Counted from the first letter of the stretch, positions 41,988 to 50,057 are shown. The stretch: DNA of 61,124 bases from Acidobacteriota bacterium (GCA_003224085.1 QHYK01000070.1:1-61124); one strand, 5' to 3'. A program made the numbers and translations. Notes: generated by a model from the letters alone, not told the origin.

Positions 41988-42054
41988 ACTTTTTCTCTGA
42001 TTGCAAAGCACTTACGGGATTCATCTCTACTCCAATCTCTCACTTTTGGTCCCG

Positions 42055-42104
42055 ACTGTGCACGAACTGTGCACGAATGGGACTATTGCACCGCGACTGT
42101 GCAC
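42055..42104 (+). repeat. Three direct repeats ACTGTGCAC after tRNA-Ala
   Basis: The 9-mer ACTGTGCAC occurs at 42055-42063, 42066-42074 and 42096-42104. The first two are 11 bp apart, one helical turn (ACTGTGCACGA twice), and each contains the palindrome GTGCAC. Repeated sites of this size beside an integrase gene and tRNA may be recombinase arm sites or a repressor operator. This is inference from position and spacing only. Confidence 0.5.
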
Positions 42105-42977
42105 ATTGGACCCACCATCAAAGCGTCAGCGGCTGCCGGCGGTGCCATCTCGTTGGCTCGACGGTTGAGCTTTTCCAGAGCTTCGCGCTTCATCTGCAGC
42201 TTCATCTGGGAAATCAAGACTCGCGTCGCCCAGATCCCAAAAATCCTGCAGGACCTTCAACACAAGGATTCCCACACGGACATTGTCGGCGACATCCTTT
42301 CTCACGCAAGCGACGCTCAGCAGGTTGTCGATTTCGCGGACCGCGCGTTCTACGAAGATAACCCGGCAAAGGTTAAGGCGCTCAACGAGATTGTCGCGAC
42401 TCTTGAGCAAGTTCAAAACCTCTACGCCTCGGTGAAAAACATCCTCGCCGGGGCCGCGGCCGTTAGTGTGCCGGTTGCGTCGTTGCGTCCCAACCCCTTG
42501 CAGACAGAGTTAGAACTCCTGCGCGTCGAACAAGAGCACTTAAAGACTTTGGGTCTGCTCCGTGCTCGGCAGGCGCTCGAAGTGGGCCAGATCAAGAAAA
42601 TAGTCGACGATGCCAGGACCTATGTAAGTCATTTTTCGGCCGATGAGCCCATTGAGACTACGTTGACGCGTCTTAAGACGGCCGGTGGACGCGACCACCT
42701 TGAATTTGCGCTCTATGCCTTGCATTACGCGGCCGCCGTCGCCGCGCAGCAGGAGACGAGTGCGGATTTGGCGTCCCTGCGGAAGAGTCTCGAAGAGCGC
42801 CGATACTCGATCCAACGAAGCGCGGTGAATGCCACCACGTATGAGCAGACGGCGCGTGCGGCGGCGAATCGTCTCACTCTCTACTGGCAATCTGGGCTAA
42901 AGCCCAAAGACTTGGCGGAACTGCTCTATCATGTCTCCACTGCGGCGTCTTTGCCGATTCTTGCGGCCAAACAATGA
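42069..42977 (+). CDS. Helical hypothetical protein, 302 residues (start uncertain)
   Basis: Unrecognised protein. From about residue 45 it is strongly helical and heptad-like: VAQIPKILQDLQHKDSHTD, AKVKALNEIVATLEQVQNLY, LQTELELLRVEQEHLKTLGL, ADLASLRKSLEERRYSIQR. A small hydrophobic patch (NILAGAAAVSVPVASL) is too short for a sure membrane span. The first ~45 residues from GTG 42069 look unlike coding sequence and the GTG lies inside the ACTGTGCAC repeats, so the native 5' end may have been replaced when the neighbouring element inserted, or the start is further in. The end is 10 nt before the lipoprotein gene; the two and the next coiled-coil gene form an apparent operon. Confidence 0.6.
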   Translation: MHEWDYCTATVHIGPTIKASAAAGGAISLARRLSFSRASRFICSFIWEIKTRVAQIPKILQDLQHKDSHTDIVGDILSHASDAQQVVDFADRAFYEDNPAKVKALNEIVATLEQVQNLYASVKNILAGAAAVSVPVASLRPNPLQTELELLRVEQEHLKTLGLLRARQALEVGQIKKIVDDARTYVSHFSADEPIETTLTRLKTAGGRDHLEFALYALHYAAAVAAQQETSADLASLRKSLEERRYSIQRSAVNATTYEQTARAAANRLTLYWQSGLKPKDLAELLYHVSTAASLPILAAKQ

Positions 42978-42987
42978 GGGCCAATCC

Positions 42988-43659
42988 ATGAAATCCAGAC
43001 TTGCAATCGGTTCAGTCATCGCACTCGGGCTCGCCGGATGCGACGAGAATGCTCTGCGCATGGCAAAAGAGGCCCACAATGTCCTAAGTGCGTACGAACA
43101 GGAATTGGAGCACAAGCTCGCTTCAGAGGAAAAAGCCTACACGCAGCAGTCGCAAATCGAGGCGGAGGCCGGGCGCGAGCAAATGTACTCGAATCTCGAA
43201 CAGGAACGCATTGAGCGCTCCCGCTCCTTGGCTCTGGACCTCATCGAGGGCAAACAGGACGTCAGCAGGTGGCGCGAACAAATTCGAGAATATGCAAAAG
43301 CCGACTATGCCATTCAGCGGGATATCTTGCTGGCGGACATGAACAGCCAGTTTCAGTTCCTCGAGAAAATCCAGGCTCTCGCCGTCGACAAACAGAAGAT
43401 TGTCGCGCTGAGTAAAGCGTTCGACTTGCTGTCTGAAAAGCCGGCCCTGGCCGACCAGCTGAAGGACCTCGCCGATTTTGCGAAGGAATCCAAAGACGGC
43501 TTCGACAAAGCCGTTTGCGACGGTTTGGCTGCACAGATCAAGGACAAGGAAACGCAGGTTGCGACCGCTGGCACCGATGCCGACAAGAAGAAGGCGCAAA
43601 CGGCGCTGGGCGCACTCACAGACAACCAGAAGTCAAAAGGCTGCCCCACATCCAACTAG
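42988..43659 (+). CDS. Coiled-coil lipoprotein, 223 residues
   Basis: Starts at ATG 42988 with a typical lipoprotein signal: MKSRLAIGSVIALGLAGC, lipobox L-A-G-C with Cys18. The longer in-frame start at 42931 is inside the previous gene. The mature part is almost wholly helical and charged (EAHNVLSAYEQELEHKLASE, QEQIERS-like repeats, KDLADFAKESKDGFDKAVCD) with an additional Cys pair near the end that could form a disulphide (VCDGL and KGCPTSN). It should be anchored in the inner or outer membrane facing the periplasm. Its partner genes are the helical protein before it and the short coiled-coil protein after it. No family recognised. Confidence 0.8.
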   Translation: MKSRLAIGSVIALGLAGCDENALRMAKEAHNVLSAYEQELEHKLASEEKAYTQQSQIEAEAGREQMYSNLEQERIERSRSLALDLIEGKQDVSRWREQIREYAKADYAIQRDILLADMNSQFQFLEKIQALAVDKQKIVALSKAFDLLSEKPALADQLKDLADFAKESKDGFDKAVCDGLAAQIKDKETQVATAGTDADKKKAQTALGALTDNQKSKGCPTSN

Positions 43660-43675
43660 GAAGGAGTAAAAGGGC

Positions 43676-43915
43676 ATGACAAGGGAAGAAAGAATCGCCG
43701 CTATACAGGCGGAGCTTGCCGACATAGAAAGATCCATTGCGGAAACAGAGGCCAGAAAAAGGACAGCGACGTCGGTGGATGAGATTGCGAGGCTCAATGA
43801 CGAATTGGTGGCACTGAAAGCACGGAGGACGACGCTGCAGCTGGAACTTACGAACCTTCAGGCTGCCGGTGACGAAGTCGCACCGGTCCGTCCTAACGGC
43901 AAGGTCACGCAATAG
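43676..43915 (+). CDS. Short coiled-coil protein, 79 residues
   Basis: ATG 43676 has AAGGAG 11 nt upstream, 16 nt after the lipoprotein gene. The product is one continuous coiled coil (EERIAAIQAELADIERSIAE, then EIARLNDELVALKARRTTLQ), with a short disordered end. No membrane or signal segment, so cytoplasmic. Its place suggests that it assembles with the products of the two genes before it. No function known. Confidence 0.7.
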   Translation: MTREERIAAIQAELADIERSIAETEARKRTATSVDEIARLNDELVALKARRTTLQLELTNLQAAGDEVAPVRPNGKVTQ

Positions 43916-43960
43916 TGCCCTGCAATTGAAGCGTAATTTGTCGCTGCTCTGGGCGATTCC

Positions 43961-43985
43961 CACAGGGCCAGGCCCTGTGCACAGG
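43961..43985. terminator. Two overlapping palindromes between convergent genes
   Basis: CACAGGGCC-A-GGCCCTGTG (43961-43979) is a perfect palindrome and CCTGTGCACAGG (43974-43985) is a second that shares its right arm. They could form two mutually exclusive hairpins. The site lies between the + strand operon ending at 43915 and the - strand gene ending at 44088, the right place for a two-way terminator, but no T tract follows on either side, so a protein-binding site is equally possible. Confidence 0.4.
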
Positions 43986-44087
43986 CGAATCTGGTGACGG
44001 TGTTTAGTCGATCACACCGGTGAAGAATTCTTGCGATTCGACAGCGCGTCGCTCCTCGCCTTTTTTGAACGTTCCCAGACATTTGCA

Positions 44088-44654
44088 TCAAGTAATCCGC
44101 GGTTGAGCGCCTGGATTGTCCGGCGGGTGGTCCGGTTTCTTGGGAGCGACTGCGACGATGTAGTCTTTGATCTCGTTCCGAATCAATTGTTCTACGTTGG
44201 CTGCAAACCGCTTCAGCGCGTCTTTGTGGGCTGTGTAGTCCTTGTAGTCACCGGTCATCTGGAGAAAGTTGAAACCTTCACTCTTGATGAGTTCCGCCGC
44301 GGCACGTTTTTCACGCCAGATGTCGCCGAAACTGAAGAGGCTTTCGACTCCCGCACATATGGCCACAACCAGGCTTGCCAGAATCGATGCGACCGCAAAA
44401 ATCCAGGCGTGTTCGCCCCACACTTGCAACTCGCGAAGGCCGACCAGGGCCGGGATCAATGCTCCGGCGATCACCACTGCGCTGCGCAACGCATGATATT
44501 TCCGTTTAGCGTCGCTAGCACGCGAGTCCCACCATTCGACGTAGTTCAGCCAGCGAGCCTCGATGTACTCATTCCACCGTGTGTCGCCCAGATCGAGTCC
44601 GGCGATGAGCGACCGCAATTTCTCCAAATCGACGAGGACAGGCTTCTTTTTCAT
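44088..44654 (-). CDS. DUF4231/SLATT-type membrane protein
   Basis: 188 residues. Layout fits the DUF4231 family of the SLATT group: an N-terminal helix with YIEARWLNYVEWWDSRASDA, TM1 about 56-74 (SAVVIAGALIPALVGL), TM2 about 83-104 (WIFAVASILASLVVAICAGV), then the family's typical soluble helix EKRAAAELIKSEGFNFLQMT and a C-terminal helical region ending in a Pro-rich tail. SLATT proteins are predicted membrane-perturbing effectors of bacterial conflict systems, often beside nucleotide-signal genes; no such gene is seen here. ATG 44654 is preceded by GAGGGAGGG. It faces the coiled-coil operon and has no co-directional partner nearby within 188 nt. Family call fairly sure; the role in defence is inference. 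Confidence 0.8.
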   Translation of the reverse strand: MKKKPVLVDLEKLRSLIAGLDLGDTRWNEYIEARWLNYVEWWDSRASDAKRKYHALRSAVVIAGALIPALVGLRELQVWGEHAWIFAVASILASLVVAICAGVESLFSFGDIWREKRAAAELIKSEGFNFLQMTGDYKDYTAHKDALKRFAANVEQLIRNEIKDYIVAVAPKKPDHPPDNPGAQPRIT

Positions 44655-44842
44655 TTAGACCCTCCCTCATACTGTCGGCATCTACGATCGCGTGGCAGCT
44701 TGCTTTGAGATGTTGCGAGGGGTTGACCCTGAACCAATTCCCTGCCCGTATAGGCCGCAAGAGGGGTAAGAACGCGGAAGCCATATACACTCCAGATCAG
44801 GTCGTTCGAAGGAAACACATCGCGGGTGACAACTGTCCGCAA

Positions 44843-46144
44843 CTAAAGCAACGGCCCGGCTTTCCAATTCATTCGCGATCCTTCGCCCGTGCCGAACCCT
44901 ATGTAAGCGCGCATGAGGATGCGATTTTGCACCGAGAGCGTAACGCCCACTCCGACGTCGTGGTGCAATCCGCTGAACCCAAGATCGGAAGCACGATTTC
45001 CAACCCGGCCAGTCTCATAGAACACCAAGATACCGAGCGGCCCCCAAATATTGTGTCCGTATTCGCCTTGCAACACCATGCGATCGGGAGCGCGGAAGCG
45101 CAAATCCAGAAAGCCCCGAAGCGTGTCGCGGTCCGCGAGGTCGGCGCCGCCAATGGTTGGCTGGAAATAGAACGGGATCTGCTGTTGCGCGGCGGTCTCC
45201 AGGGTCAGTAAGCCATTGATCGCGATGTACCCTAACGTGCAAACCTTGCCGGCGCCTTGAGGGGTGCAAAACCAGTCACGGGCCGCATTGGGGCTGGCCG
45301 GAACAGCTTTCCGTCGCCAGCGCAGCGGACGCATGTTGATGAGATCGGCTTCGAATTTGTGAAACGAAAATCGGTGGACGTCCAGATCCTGGTAATACTC
45401 ATAGCCGATTTGGTAGTCGAGCTTGAAGGGGAGGATCGCAGGATAGTGCGGCAAAGCCAGGATCTTGTAGTGCATGAAGCCGGGCTGCTCGGTGAGCCCC
45501 GGTGCCTGGGTATCGTTGAATAGACTCTCGATTGATGGAATCGAGGAATTCGGGATCGGTCCGATATGCGGCACAACATAGCCCACCTCTCCCCCGATGT
45601 CTAGCCAGGACAAGACCGGGTCGAGAACCTTCACGCCTCCCTCGAACCAGCGCTCGCCAAATTGCACGTGCGTCTGTTGCGTGGTTGCATTTCCGTGCCC
45701 GTAGTAAGCAAGCCCGGGAAGCTCCACGCGGCGCGTATAAAGCTCAATCTGAAAATTATCCTTGACCGGACATTCCGATTTTCCCGTACACGCAAACGCC
45801 GGCCGTTCGAACAGGATGTCGCCTTCGAGAAACAAAAACCGGTTTGTCGAGACCGCCGCCGTGCCCGAAATCTCCTTATTCCACCGCGCTTTCGGGGTGA
45901 AGTCGTGAATGGCACGCAGACCGCCGCCAAAACCTCCGCCTGGGGCGATCGTCTTGATAACCGGACGGACCGGCATTGCCAAATAGACCCGGCCGCAGTC
46001 TTCAATCCGGAACCGGTTGGGGTGTTCCACGGCATCGCCGCAGGTCTGCTTCAAATCACTCCAGGTTTGTGCGTGAACAAGAGCAGCACAGAGCATGATG
46101 ACCAGGGGGAAGACAAGCCGCAGCAGCTGGAGAACTTTTTTCAT
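44843..46144 (-). CDS. Outer-membrane beta-barrel protein, Omp85/surface-antigen-like
   Basis: 433 residues with a Sec signal peptide (hydrophobic stretch to CAALVHA, cleavage after Ala25). The mature part has alternating aromatic/polar strands typical of a barrel, e.g. FQIELYTRRVELPGLAYYGH and DYQIGYEYYQDLDVHRFSFH. Near 338-345 it has DRDTLRGF followed by LDLRFR, the L-R-G-F loop that marks the C-terminal barrel of BamA/TamA-like surface antigens (PF01103 type). No POTRA domains fit in the short N-terminal part, so it would be a barrel-only member. It begins 2 nt after the stop of the phosphoesterase gene, so both come from one transcript. Role in export or in lipid/phosphate handling is inferred from this pairing. 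Confidence 0.8.
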   Translation of the reverse strand: MKKVLQLLRLVFPLVIMLCAALVHAQTWSDLKQTCGDAVEHPNRFRIEDCGRVYLAMPVRPVIKTIAPGGGFGGGLRAIHDFTPKARWNKEISGTAAVSTNRFLFLEGDILFERPAFACTGKSECPVKDNFQIELYTRRVELPGLAYYGHGNATTQQTHVQFGERWFEGGVKVLDPVLSWLDIGGEVGYVVPHIGPIPNSSIPSIESLFNDTQAPGLTEQPGFMHYKILALPHYPAILPFKLDYQIGYEYYQDLDVHRFSFHKFEADLINMRPLRWRRKAVPASPNAARDWFCTPQGAGKVCTLGYIAINGLLTLETAAQQQIPFYFQPTIGGADLADRDTLRGFLDLRFRAPDRMVLQGEYGHNIWGPLGILVFYETGRVGNRASDLGFSGLHHDVGVGVTLSVQNRILMRAYIGFGTGEGSRMNWKAGPLL

Positions 46145-46146
46145 GC

Positions 46147-47562
46147 TCAGTCCTTGGCCGGTTGCCTGGCAAGCGCTGCGGCTTTGATCTGCGTGGCAAA
46201 GGCGGAAGCGTCGTGCTCACTCGCCTGCTCGGGGTCCGGCGCGACCGCGGGGTGGTTCAGCTTTTGGCCGACGAAGCTCGCATGGCTCAAAAGTTCCCTT
46301 TGCAAGGACGAAAGCGAACTCGCGCTATTCGCGGCGACGGCCGGGGGGACAGCCGCAGGAGGAGGATTCGGGAAATTGGCGATTACGGCCGTTGGTGCGT
46401 CGCGTGTCGGAACCCTTTCGAGCTTTCCCCAGGCCGGATCGGTCGAAGCTTGCCGGTCGCGGTCACTGAGGAAACTGGTCTGTGCGTCTTTTGTGAAGAG
46501 CCGGCGCGCCGCCCCAAGAAAAGACGTGTGATCGAAGATCTGGCTGACGATGGTGCCAGGTTCAATATAGGGAGAGACTAGGACGGCCGGAACACGCACA
46601 CCCAGCCGGTCGAAACCAAAATTCTCGGGATTGTCGATTTTGTTGTCGGGAGGAGCGGCCGCCGGAGGACGAACGTGATCGAACAATCCGCCATGCTCAT
46701 CGTAGACAATCACCAAAAGGCTCTTTTGCCAGACGTCCCGGTTCTTGGTCAGCGCCCTGTAGACATCCGCGATTAACGCTTCGCCGTCGTAGACGTCGTG
46801 GTCCGGATGCTGATCATTCGGGGAAAACGACTGGCCGTGGGGAGCGGTTTCCCGATTGTAACGTGGCTCGATGAAGCAGTAGGCAGGAACATTATCGTCT
46901 TTGCAGTCGCCTGCAAAATCGGAATAGTCCTCAAAGAAGCGGGCCTGATTGCTGAAAAGGAGACGTTCAAAGGTCAGCGCGGAAGAGAAGTCGTGGAAGT
47001 AGATCTTGGCGCTGACGTTGCGTGCCTGAAGAAATTGATAGATGGTGACGAAACCGTCAAAACTGAAATCGGGCGACATGTCCAGGCGGCCCCGCGACGT
47101 ACCGGCATGCGCAAACGTTCGATTGGGAAGCGTTGGTCCTGGAACCGAGGAATACCAGTGATCGCAGACGGCGTACTGCTTGGCAAGTGTCGTCAGCACG
47201 GGAAGGCGGGCGGGCGTCCAGCACTTCATAATGTTGGCTGCACGGTCCCGGTCCCCGCCACAAACGGTTTGGTAGTTCTGCAGGAAGCCCGACATCTGAG
47301 GCGGTCCCGCCGCCGCACCCGCTTCACTTCCAAAGATCTGCACATTGACTGAACGGAAGTCGTGGCTCGGATCCGGCGTCAAATCCCCCGTCGGAGCGGC
47401 ATCTCGAGAAACGAGGACTGGCTCATTCGTGAGATCGTCGTTCGACTCGCTGCCGTCCAAACCCTCGATGTCGTAACCGGGTGCCTTCAAAAAGCCCAGC
47501 ATGTGGTCGAACGAACGGTTCTCCATCATAAGCACGATTAGATGTTCGATAGTTGGAAGCAT
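46147..47562 (-). CDS. Phosphoesterase family (phospholipase C / acid phosphatase type), copy 1
   Basis: 471 residues of the PF04185 family in the alkaline-phosphatase superfamily, which cleaves phosphate esters such as those of phospholipid head groups. Signature motifs: MMENRSFDHMLG near the start (metal-binding Glu-Asn and the region of the catalytic residue), VPGPTLPNRTFAHAGTSRG in the middle, VIVYDEHGGLFDHVRPP with the second metal-binding Asp-Glu-His, and FDHTSFLG. There is no signal peptide: the conserved core starts at residue 5, unlike secreted bacterial phospholipases C, which carry Tat signals. The C-terminal 90 residues are Pro/Ala-rich and low in complexity. ATG 47562 has no good ribosome site. 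Transcribed with the barrel protein gene. Confidence 0.9.
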   Translation of the reverse strand: MLPTIEHLIVLMMENRSFDHMLGFLKAPGYDIEGLDGSESNDDLTNEPVLVSRDAAPTGDLTPDPSHDFRSVNVQIFGSEAGAAAGPPQMSGFLQNYQTVCGGDRDRAANIMKCWTPARLPVLTTLAKQYAVCDHWYSSVPGPTLPNRTFAHAGTSRGRLDMSPDFSFDGFVTIYQFLQARNVSAKIYFHDFSSALTFERLLFSNQARFFEDYSDFAGDCKDDNVPAYCFIEPRYNRETAPHGQSFSPNDQHPDHDVYDGEALIADVYRALTKNRDVWQKSLLVIVYDEHGGLFDHVRPPAAAPPDNKIDNPENFGFDRLGVRVPAVLVSPYIEPGTIVSQIFDHTSFLGAARRLFTKDAQTSFLSDRDRQASTDPAWGKLERVPTRDAPTAVIANFPNPPPAAVPPAVAANSASSLSSLQRELLSHASFVGQKLNHPAVAPDPEQASEHDASAFATQIKAAALARQPAKD

Positions 47563-47867
47563 CGTTTGTATCGAACTATGGATTAGAAAGTTATGGAAAG
47601 CAAGAATGTTTCATGCTGCGCATGCTGCGGTGGCCCGCCCGCATAGGACCGCTTGATTCCTCGTCAAGTAAACTCCTTCGGGCCATCCTGTCGCGAAGTG
47701 GAACGGCGAAATGACGTGGTGATCTGGACAGAACGTGAGGCCATAGACGACTTGGGATTGGCAGGCGGGATCAGAAAGATGACTTAGGAGCGCACGCGCC
47801 TCTCTTCCACGTGCTATATTGACCGGCACGTTGCCAGAAATTCCACCTATTTGCTGAGATAGCAGGT
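47563..47867. other. Divergent intergenic region, no gene
   Basis: 305 nt between the leftward phosphoesterase gene and the rightward broken membrane-protein gene. I see no convincing ORF or RNA here. A TATATT at 47815-47820 could be a -10 box for the rightward gene, but no -35 partner stands at the right distance. On the other strand only weak promoter-like matches lie near 47580-47610. Confidence 0.4.
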
Positions 47868-48362
47868 ATGCAAAACAACCTTCTCATTGCCGGGATTGCC
47901 TGCATTATTGCCGCATTGGTCTGTGGTGGTCTCAGAGCATTCACGATTGAAATCCCGCTTCTGAGTTCCATGCGTCGTCAAATTATGCTGGGCATATCGG
48001 CACAGTCTTGCTGGTCCTGAGCTTCGCTCTGTGGAGGAAAAGCGAATCTTCGGCCTCGCCAGTGCCCGCACCGCATCGCAATGATTCATCCCGAACCTCT
48101 CCCAGCCCATCGCCCCCCCGCGGAGCCACCACGAACTCAGGGGATCTCGTTGGCGAAAACCAGTTTCTCACTCCCAGATGACGGTGTTGAAATGAAGAAC
48201 GCGAAGGTGGGTCCTTTCTGCTGCACGGGAAATTTCGTCATCGTGCGATCCTCCGACGGTGACGCTGTCGGTTACATCTACTTCTATTCGTGGAAGGGTC
48301 AAGCCTATAACGTCGAAGGCGATTCCATCGTACCGGACATATCCATAGGATTCCTGGTTTGA
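47868..48362 (+). pseudogene. Small membrane protein gene, apparently broken
   Basis: ATG 47868 starts MQNNLLIAGIACIIAALVCG (TM helix), continues to MRRQIMLGI and stops at 48018. One base shifted, from about 47996, the frame gives IGTVLLVLSFALWRKSESSA, a second TM helix with a polar Ser/Pro-rich linker reaching 48181. The original frame is open again from 48081 and ends with a plausible domain (VEMKNAKVGPFCCTGNFVIV ... SDGDAVGYIYFYSWKGQAYN) at 48362. This reads as one two-TM protein with a soluble end that has taken two compensating frameshifts, or two overlapping remnants. No family recognised; moderate to low certainty. Confidence 0.4.
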
Positions 48363-48401
48363 GAGGCTCTACTTCCGCGCCGCGTTCGCACTAGGGGTCT
48401 G

Positions 48402-49700
48402 CTATCCAGGCCCAAAGATGGATTGAAATTCCGCCTGTGAGAGTTCCCGCGATCCGTCCCCGTAATCGTAAAGACGCGAGAGTTCGCCACCAAGGTCCGA
48501 GTCTTTTGTCGAACGCATCGCTGGCTTTTCTGCCACGGGCATCCATTCGGCCGGCAGGTAAAAGTTCTCACTCACCTGTTCTCCACGGACAACGATATAG
48601 AAGGGTTTTTGTTGGTCGGTGACGTTGTTGAGTGTGAAAGGAGCATGATAGTGGGCCGCAAGTCGCGCACGGGAAAAGCGCAACAAATCAGCGAAGGATG
48701 CCGACATGGCATTGCGCTTCCCCGCTTTCGCCTGGTCAAGATCGAAGATCTGGTCCAGGCGCAACGCCTTTGTCAGCAGGCGTTTGCTGTCACCTTTCGA
48801 GTCACGCGGATCACTAAAGAAATGAAGCACAACCTCATAGCGCGACTTGTCCCAGGGAATGTAGTCGGCTTTAGCAGTCCGTGCTCGCTGCATCTCCTGC
48901 CACCCCGCAAGCTTTGTCACGTCGACTCCGCCATCCGTCCGCACTATCGCCAGTTGTCCCCCTTCGACGCCATACTTGCCCGTGAAATTGCTGTAGCGTA
49001 TCGAAATGGGTGTCGCATTCTGAAAGATCCAATATCCGTGCGACTTGGAAGTTGCATCGCTGAGCGCGCTGCAGAAATCATCCATCGCCTTCTTCAGGCG
49101 GAGCTGCGCTTCCAAGGCGTCGTTCTTTTGCTGGAAATCCACAAGACTTTGCATTGCGATCACGATTGCTTGCGAGCCGGCGGACGAGGGAGTTTTCGTC
49201 GCCGCAGTTGCCTGATCCGCGGGACCTTTCTTGAGTGCATCCGGCGACAGTGCATCGGGCGACAGTGCATTCGCGGGCGCCGCGTGCAAAACGCTCCGAG
49301 CGCCAGCGAGCGCGACGGGTTTGCCGAATGTCGGGGAACCCTTGACGGGATCGATTGGGAAACGATGATAGGCGTTCAAATCCGTCAGCAGGCTCGGCGA
49401 CCGGCGCAGTTGAGCGTTGCTGATTCCCATCTTGCCGATCATTACGCCTTGCGTCTTGGCCCCCTCGATATCCGCTGCGTCAACGAACACCCGGCGCTCA
49501 GGAGGAAGGTAGTTGTACCAAATCTGTATGTCCACCGTGTAGCTCGGACGAAGCCGCGCGATATCCACGTTGATCCGGTCCGGCGACCACTCTAGGCTTC
49601 GTGCTTTTTCACGTTCTTCGTTCACAGCCACGTCATATACCGAGTCTGCCGCTTTGAATTCCGCCGTGAAGTTTTCTACGACGGCCACCTCGTACACCAC
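48402..49700 (-). CDS. Hypothetical protein, 432 residues
   Basis: Unrecognised. GTG start at 49700; no strong ribosome site. N-terminal part mixed alpha/beta (VDIQIWYNYLPPERRVFVDA), a low-complexity Ala/Pro/Ser linker at about residues 140-170 with the repeat LSPDA-LSPDA, a helical stretch (LVDFQQKNDALEAQLRLKKA), and a C-terminal region rich in beta strands (YWIFQNATPISIRYSNFTGK, RYEVVLHFFSDPRDS, PFYIVVRGEQVSENFYLPAE). No signal peptide or membrane segment. A long opposite-strand frame (48609-49595) is a shadow. It stands alone, facing away from the phosphoesterase copy 2 gene, with which it shares an upstream region. Confidence 0.75.
   Translation of the reverse strand: MVYEVAVVENFTAEFKAADSVYDVAVNEEREKARSLEWSPDRINVDIARLRPSYTVDIQIWYNYLPPERRVFVDAADIEGAKTQGVMIGKMGISNAQLRRSPSLLTDLNAYHRFPIDPVKGSPTFGKPVALAGARSVLHAAPANALSPDALSPDALKKGPADQATAATKTPSSAGSQAIVIAMQSLVDFQQKNDALEAQLRLKKAMDDFCSALSDATSKSHGYWIFQNATPISIRYSNFTGKYGVEGGQLAIVRTDGGVDVTKLAGWQEMQRARTAKADYIPWDKSRYEVVLHFFSDPRDSKGDSKRLLTKALRLDQIFDLDQAKAGKRNAMSASFADLLRFSRARLAAHYHAPFTLNNVTDQQKPFYIVVRGEQVSENFYLPAEWMPVAEKPAMRSTKDSDLGGELSRLYDYGDGSRELSQAEFQSIFGPG
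49235..49270. repeat. 15-bp tandem repeat inside the 432-residue gene
   Basis: GTGCATCCGGCGACA (49235-49249) is followed by GTGCATCGGGCGACA (49250-49264) and a third partial GTGCAT. In the encoded protein it gives the repeated LSPDA in the linker. The in-frame unit points to slippage in a flexible linker and could vary between strains. Confidence 0.8.
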
Positions 49701-50057
49701 ACCCGGATATGCAAAAACTAGTTGTCATGCAGACGGTTACTAAATGCTGTACGTAACTAGCTTTCGCGAATTTTTGTAGTACACTCCTGCGCATTCACTC
49801 CGGTGTGGGCTTTCCTCTAGGCACGAAGGAGGTCCGGATGGGGTCGCCTTTCTCTCTCTCCTTTTTCACCTATCCCGTTTGTCTTTCAAATCGCGTCTCG
49901 GCTTCCTGCTCGACCCGGTACACCGAACGCAACTAACAAGGTATGCCTTGGGAAATTCCACCCACAACAAGAATCGGGGTGTTCAGCAACGGGGAGTGGA
50001 TGGATTTCGACAATTTGCCGTAACCCGAACAAGACACTCAAATCGAAGGAGTCACCC
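49701..50057. other. Divergent intergenic region
   Basis: 357 nt between the leftward 432-residue gene and the rightward phosphoesterase copy 2. It is more A+T rich at its left end (49735-49785, e.g. GAATTTTTGTAGTACACT), where promoters are likely, though no clear -35/-10 pair can be set. It contains one short ORF with a strong ribosome site (listed separately). No tRNA or other RNA is recognised. Confidence 0.4.
49838..49936 (+). CDS. Possible 32-residue leader/small ORF
   Basis: AAGGAGGT (49826-49833), a full match to the 16S anti-Shine-Dalgarno, stands 4 nt before ATG 49838. The frame codes for MGSPFSLSFFTYPVCLSNRV and ends with TAA at 49934-49936, about 120 nt upstream of the phosphoesterase gene. 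Such a ribosome site is better than that of most real genes here. It may be a translated leader or a chance site; the peptide resembles nothing I know. Confidence 0.3.
   Translation: MGSPFSLSFFTYPVCLSNRVSASCSTRYTERN

Noticed and set aside
42055-42104. Possible CRISPR repeats
   Set aside because: Only three 9-bp copies with unequal 11- and 30-bp spacing and no cas genes; they do not form an array.
44031-44708. 225-codon open frame on the + strand
   Set aside because: Antisense to the DUF4231 gene, which has a good ribosome site and a recognisable family layout.
48609-49595. 328-codon open frame on the + strand
   Set aside because: Antisense to the 432-residue gene. The - strand product has normal amino-acid composition with strand-like and helical stretches; the + strand product is Arg/Cys/His-rich.
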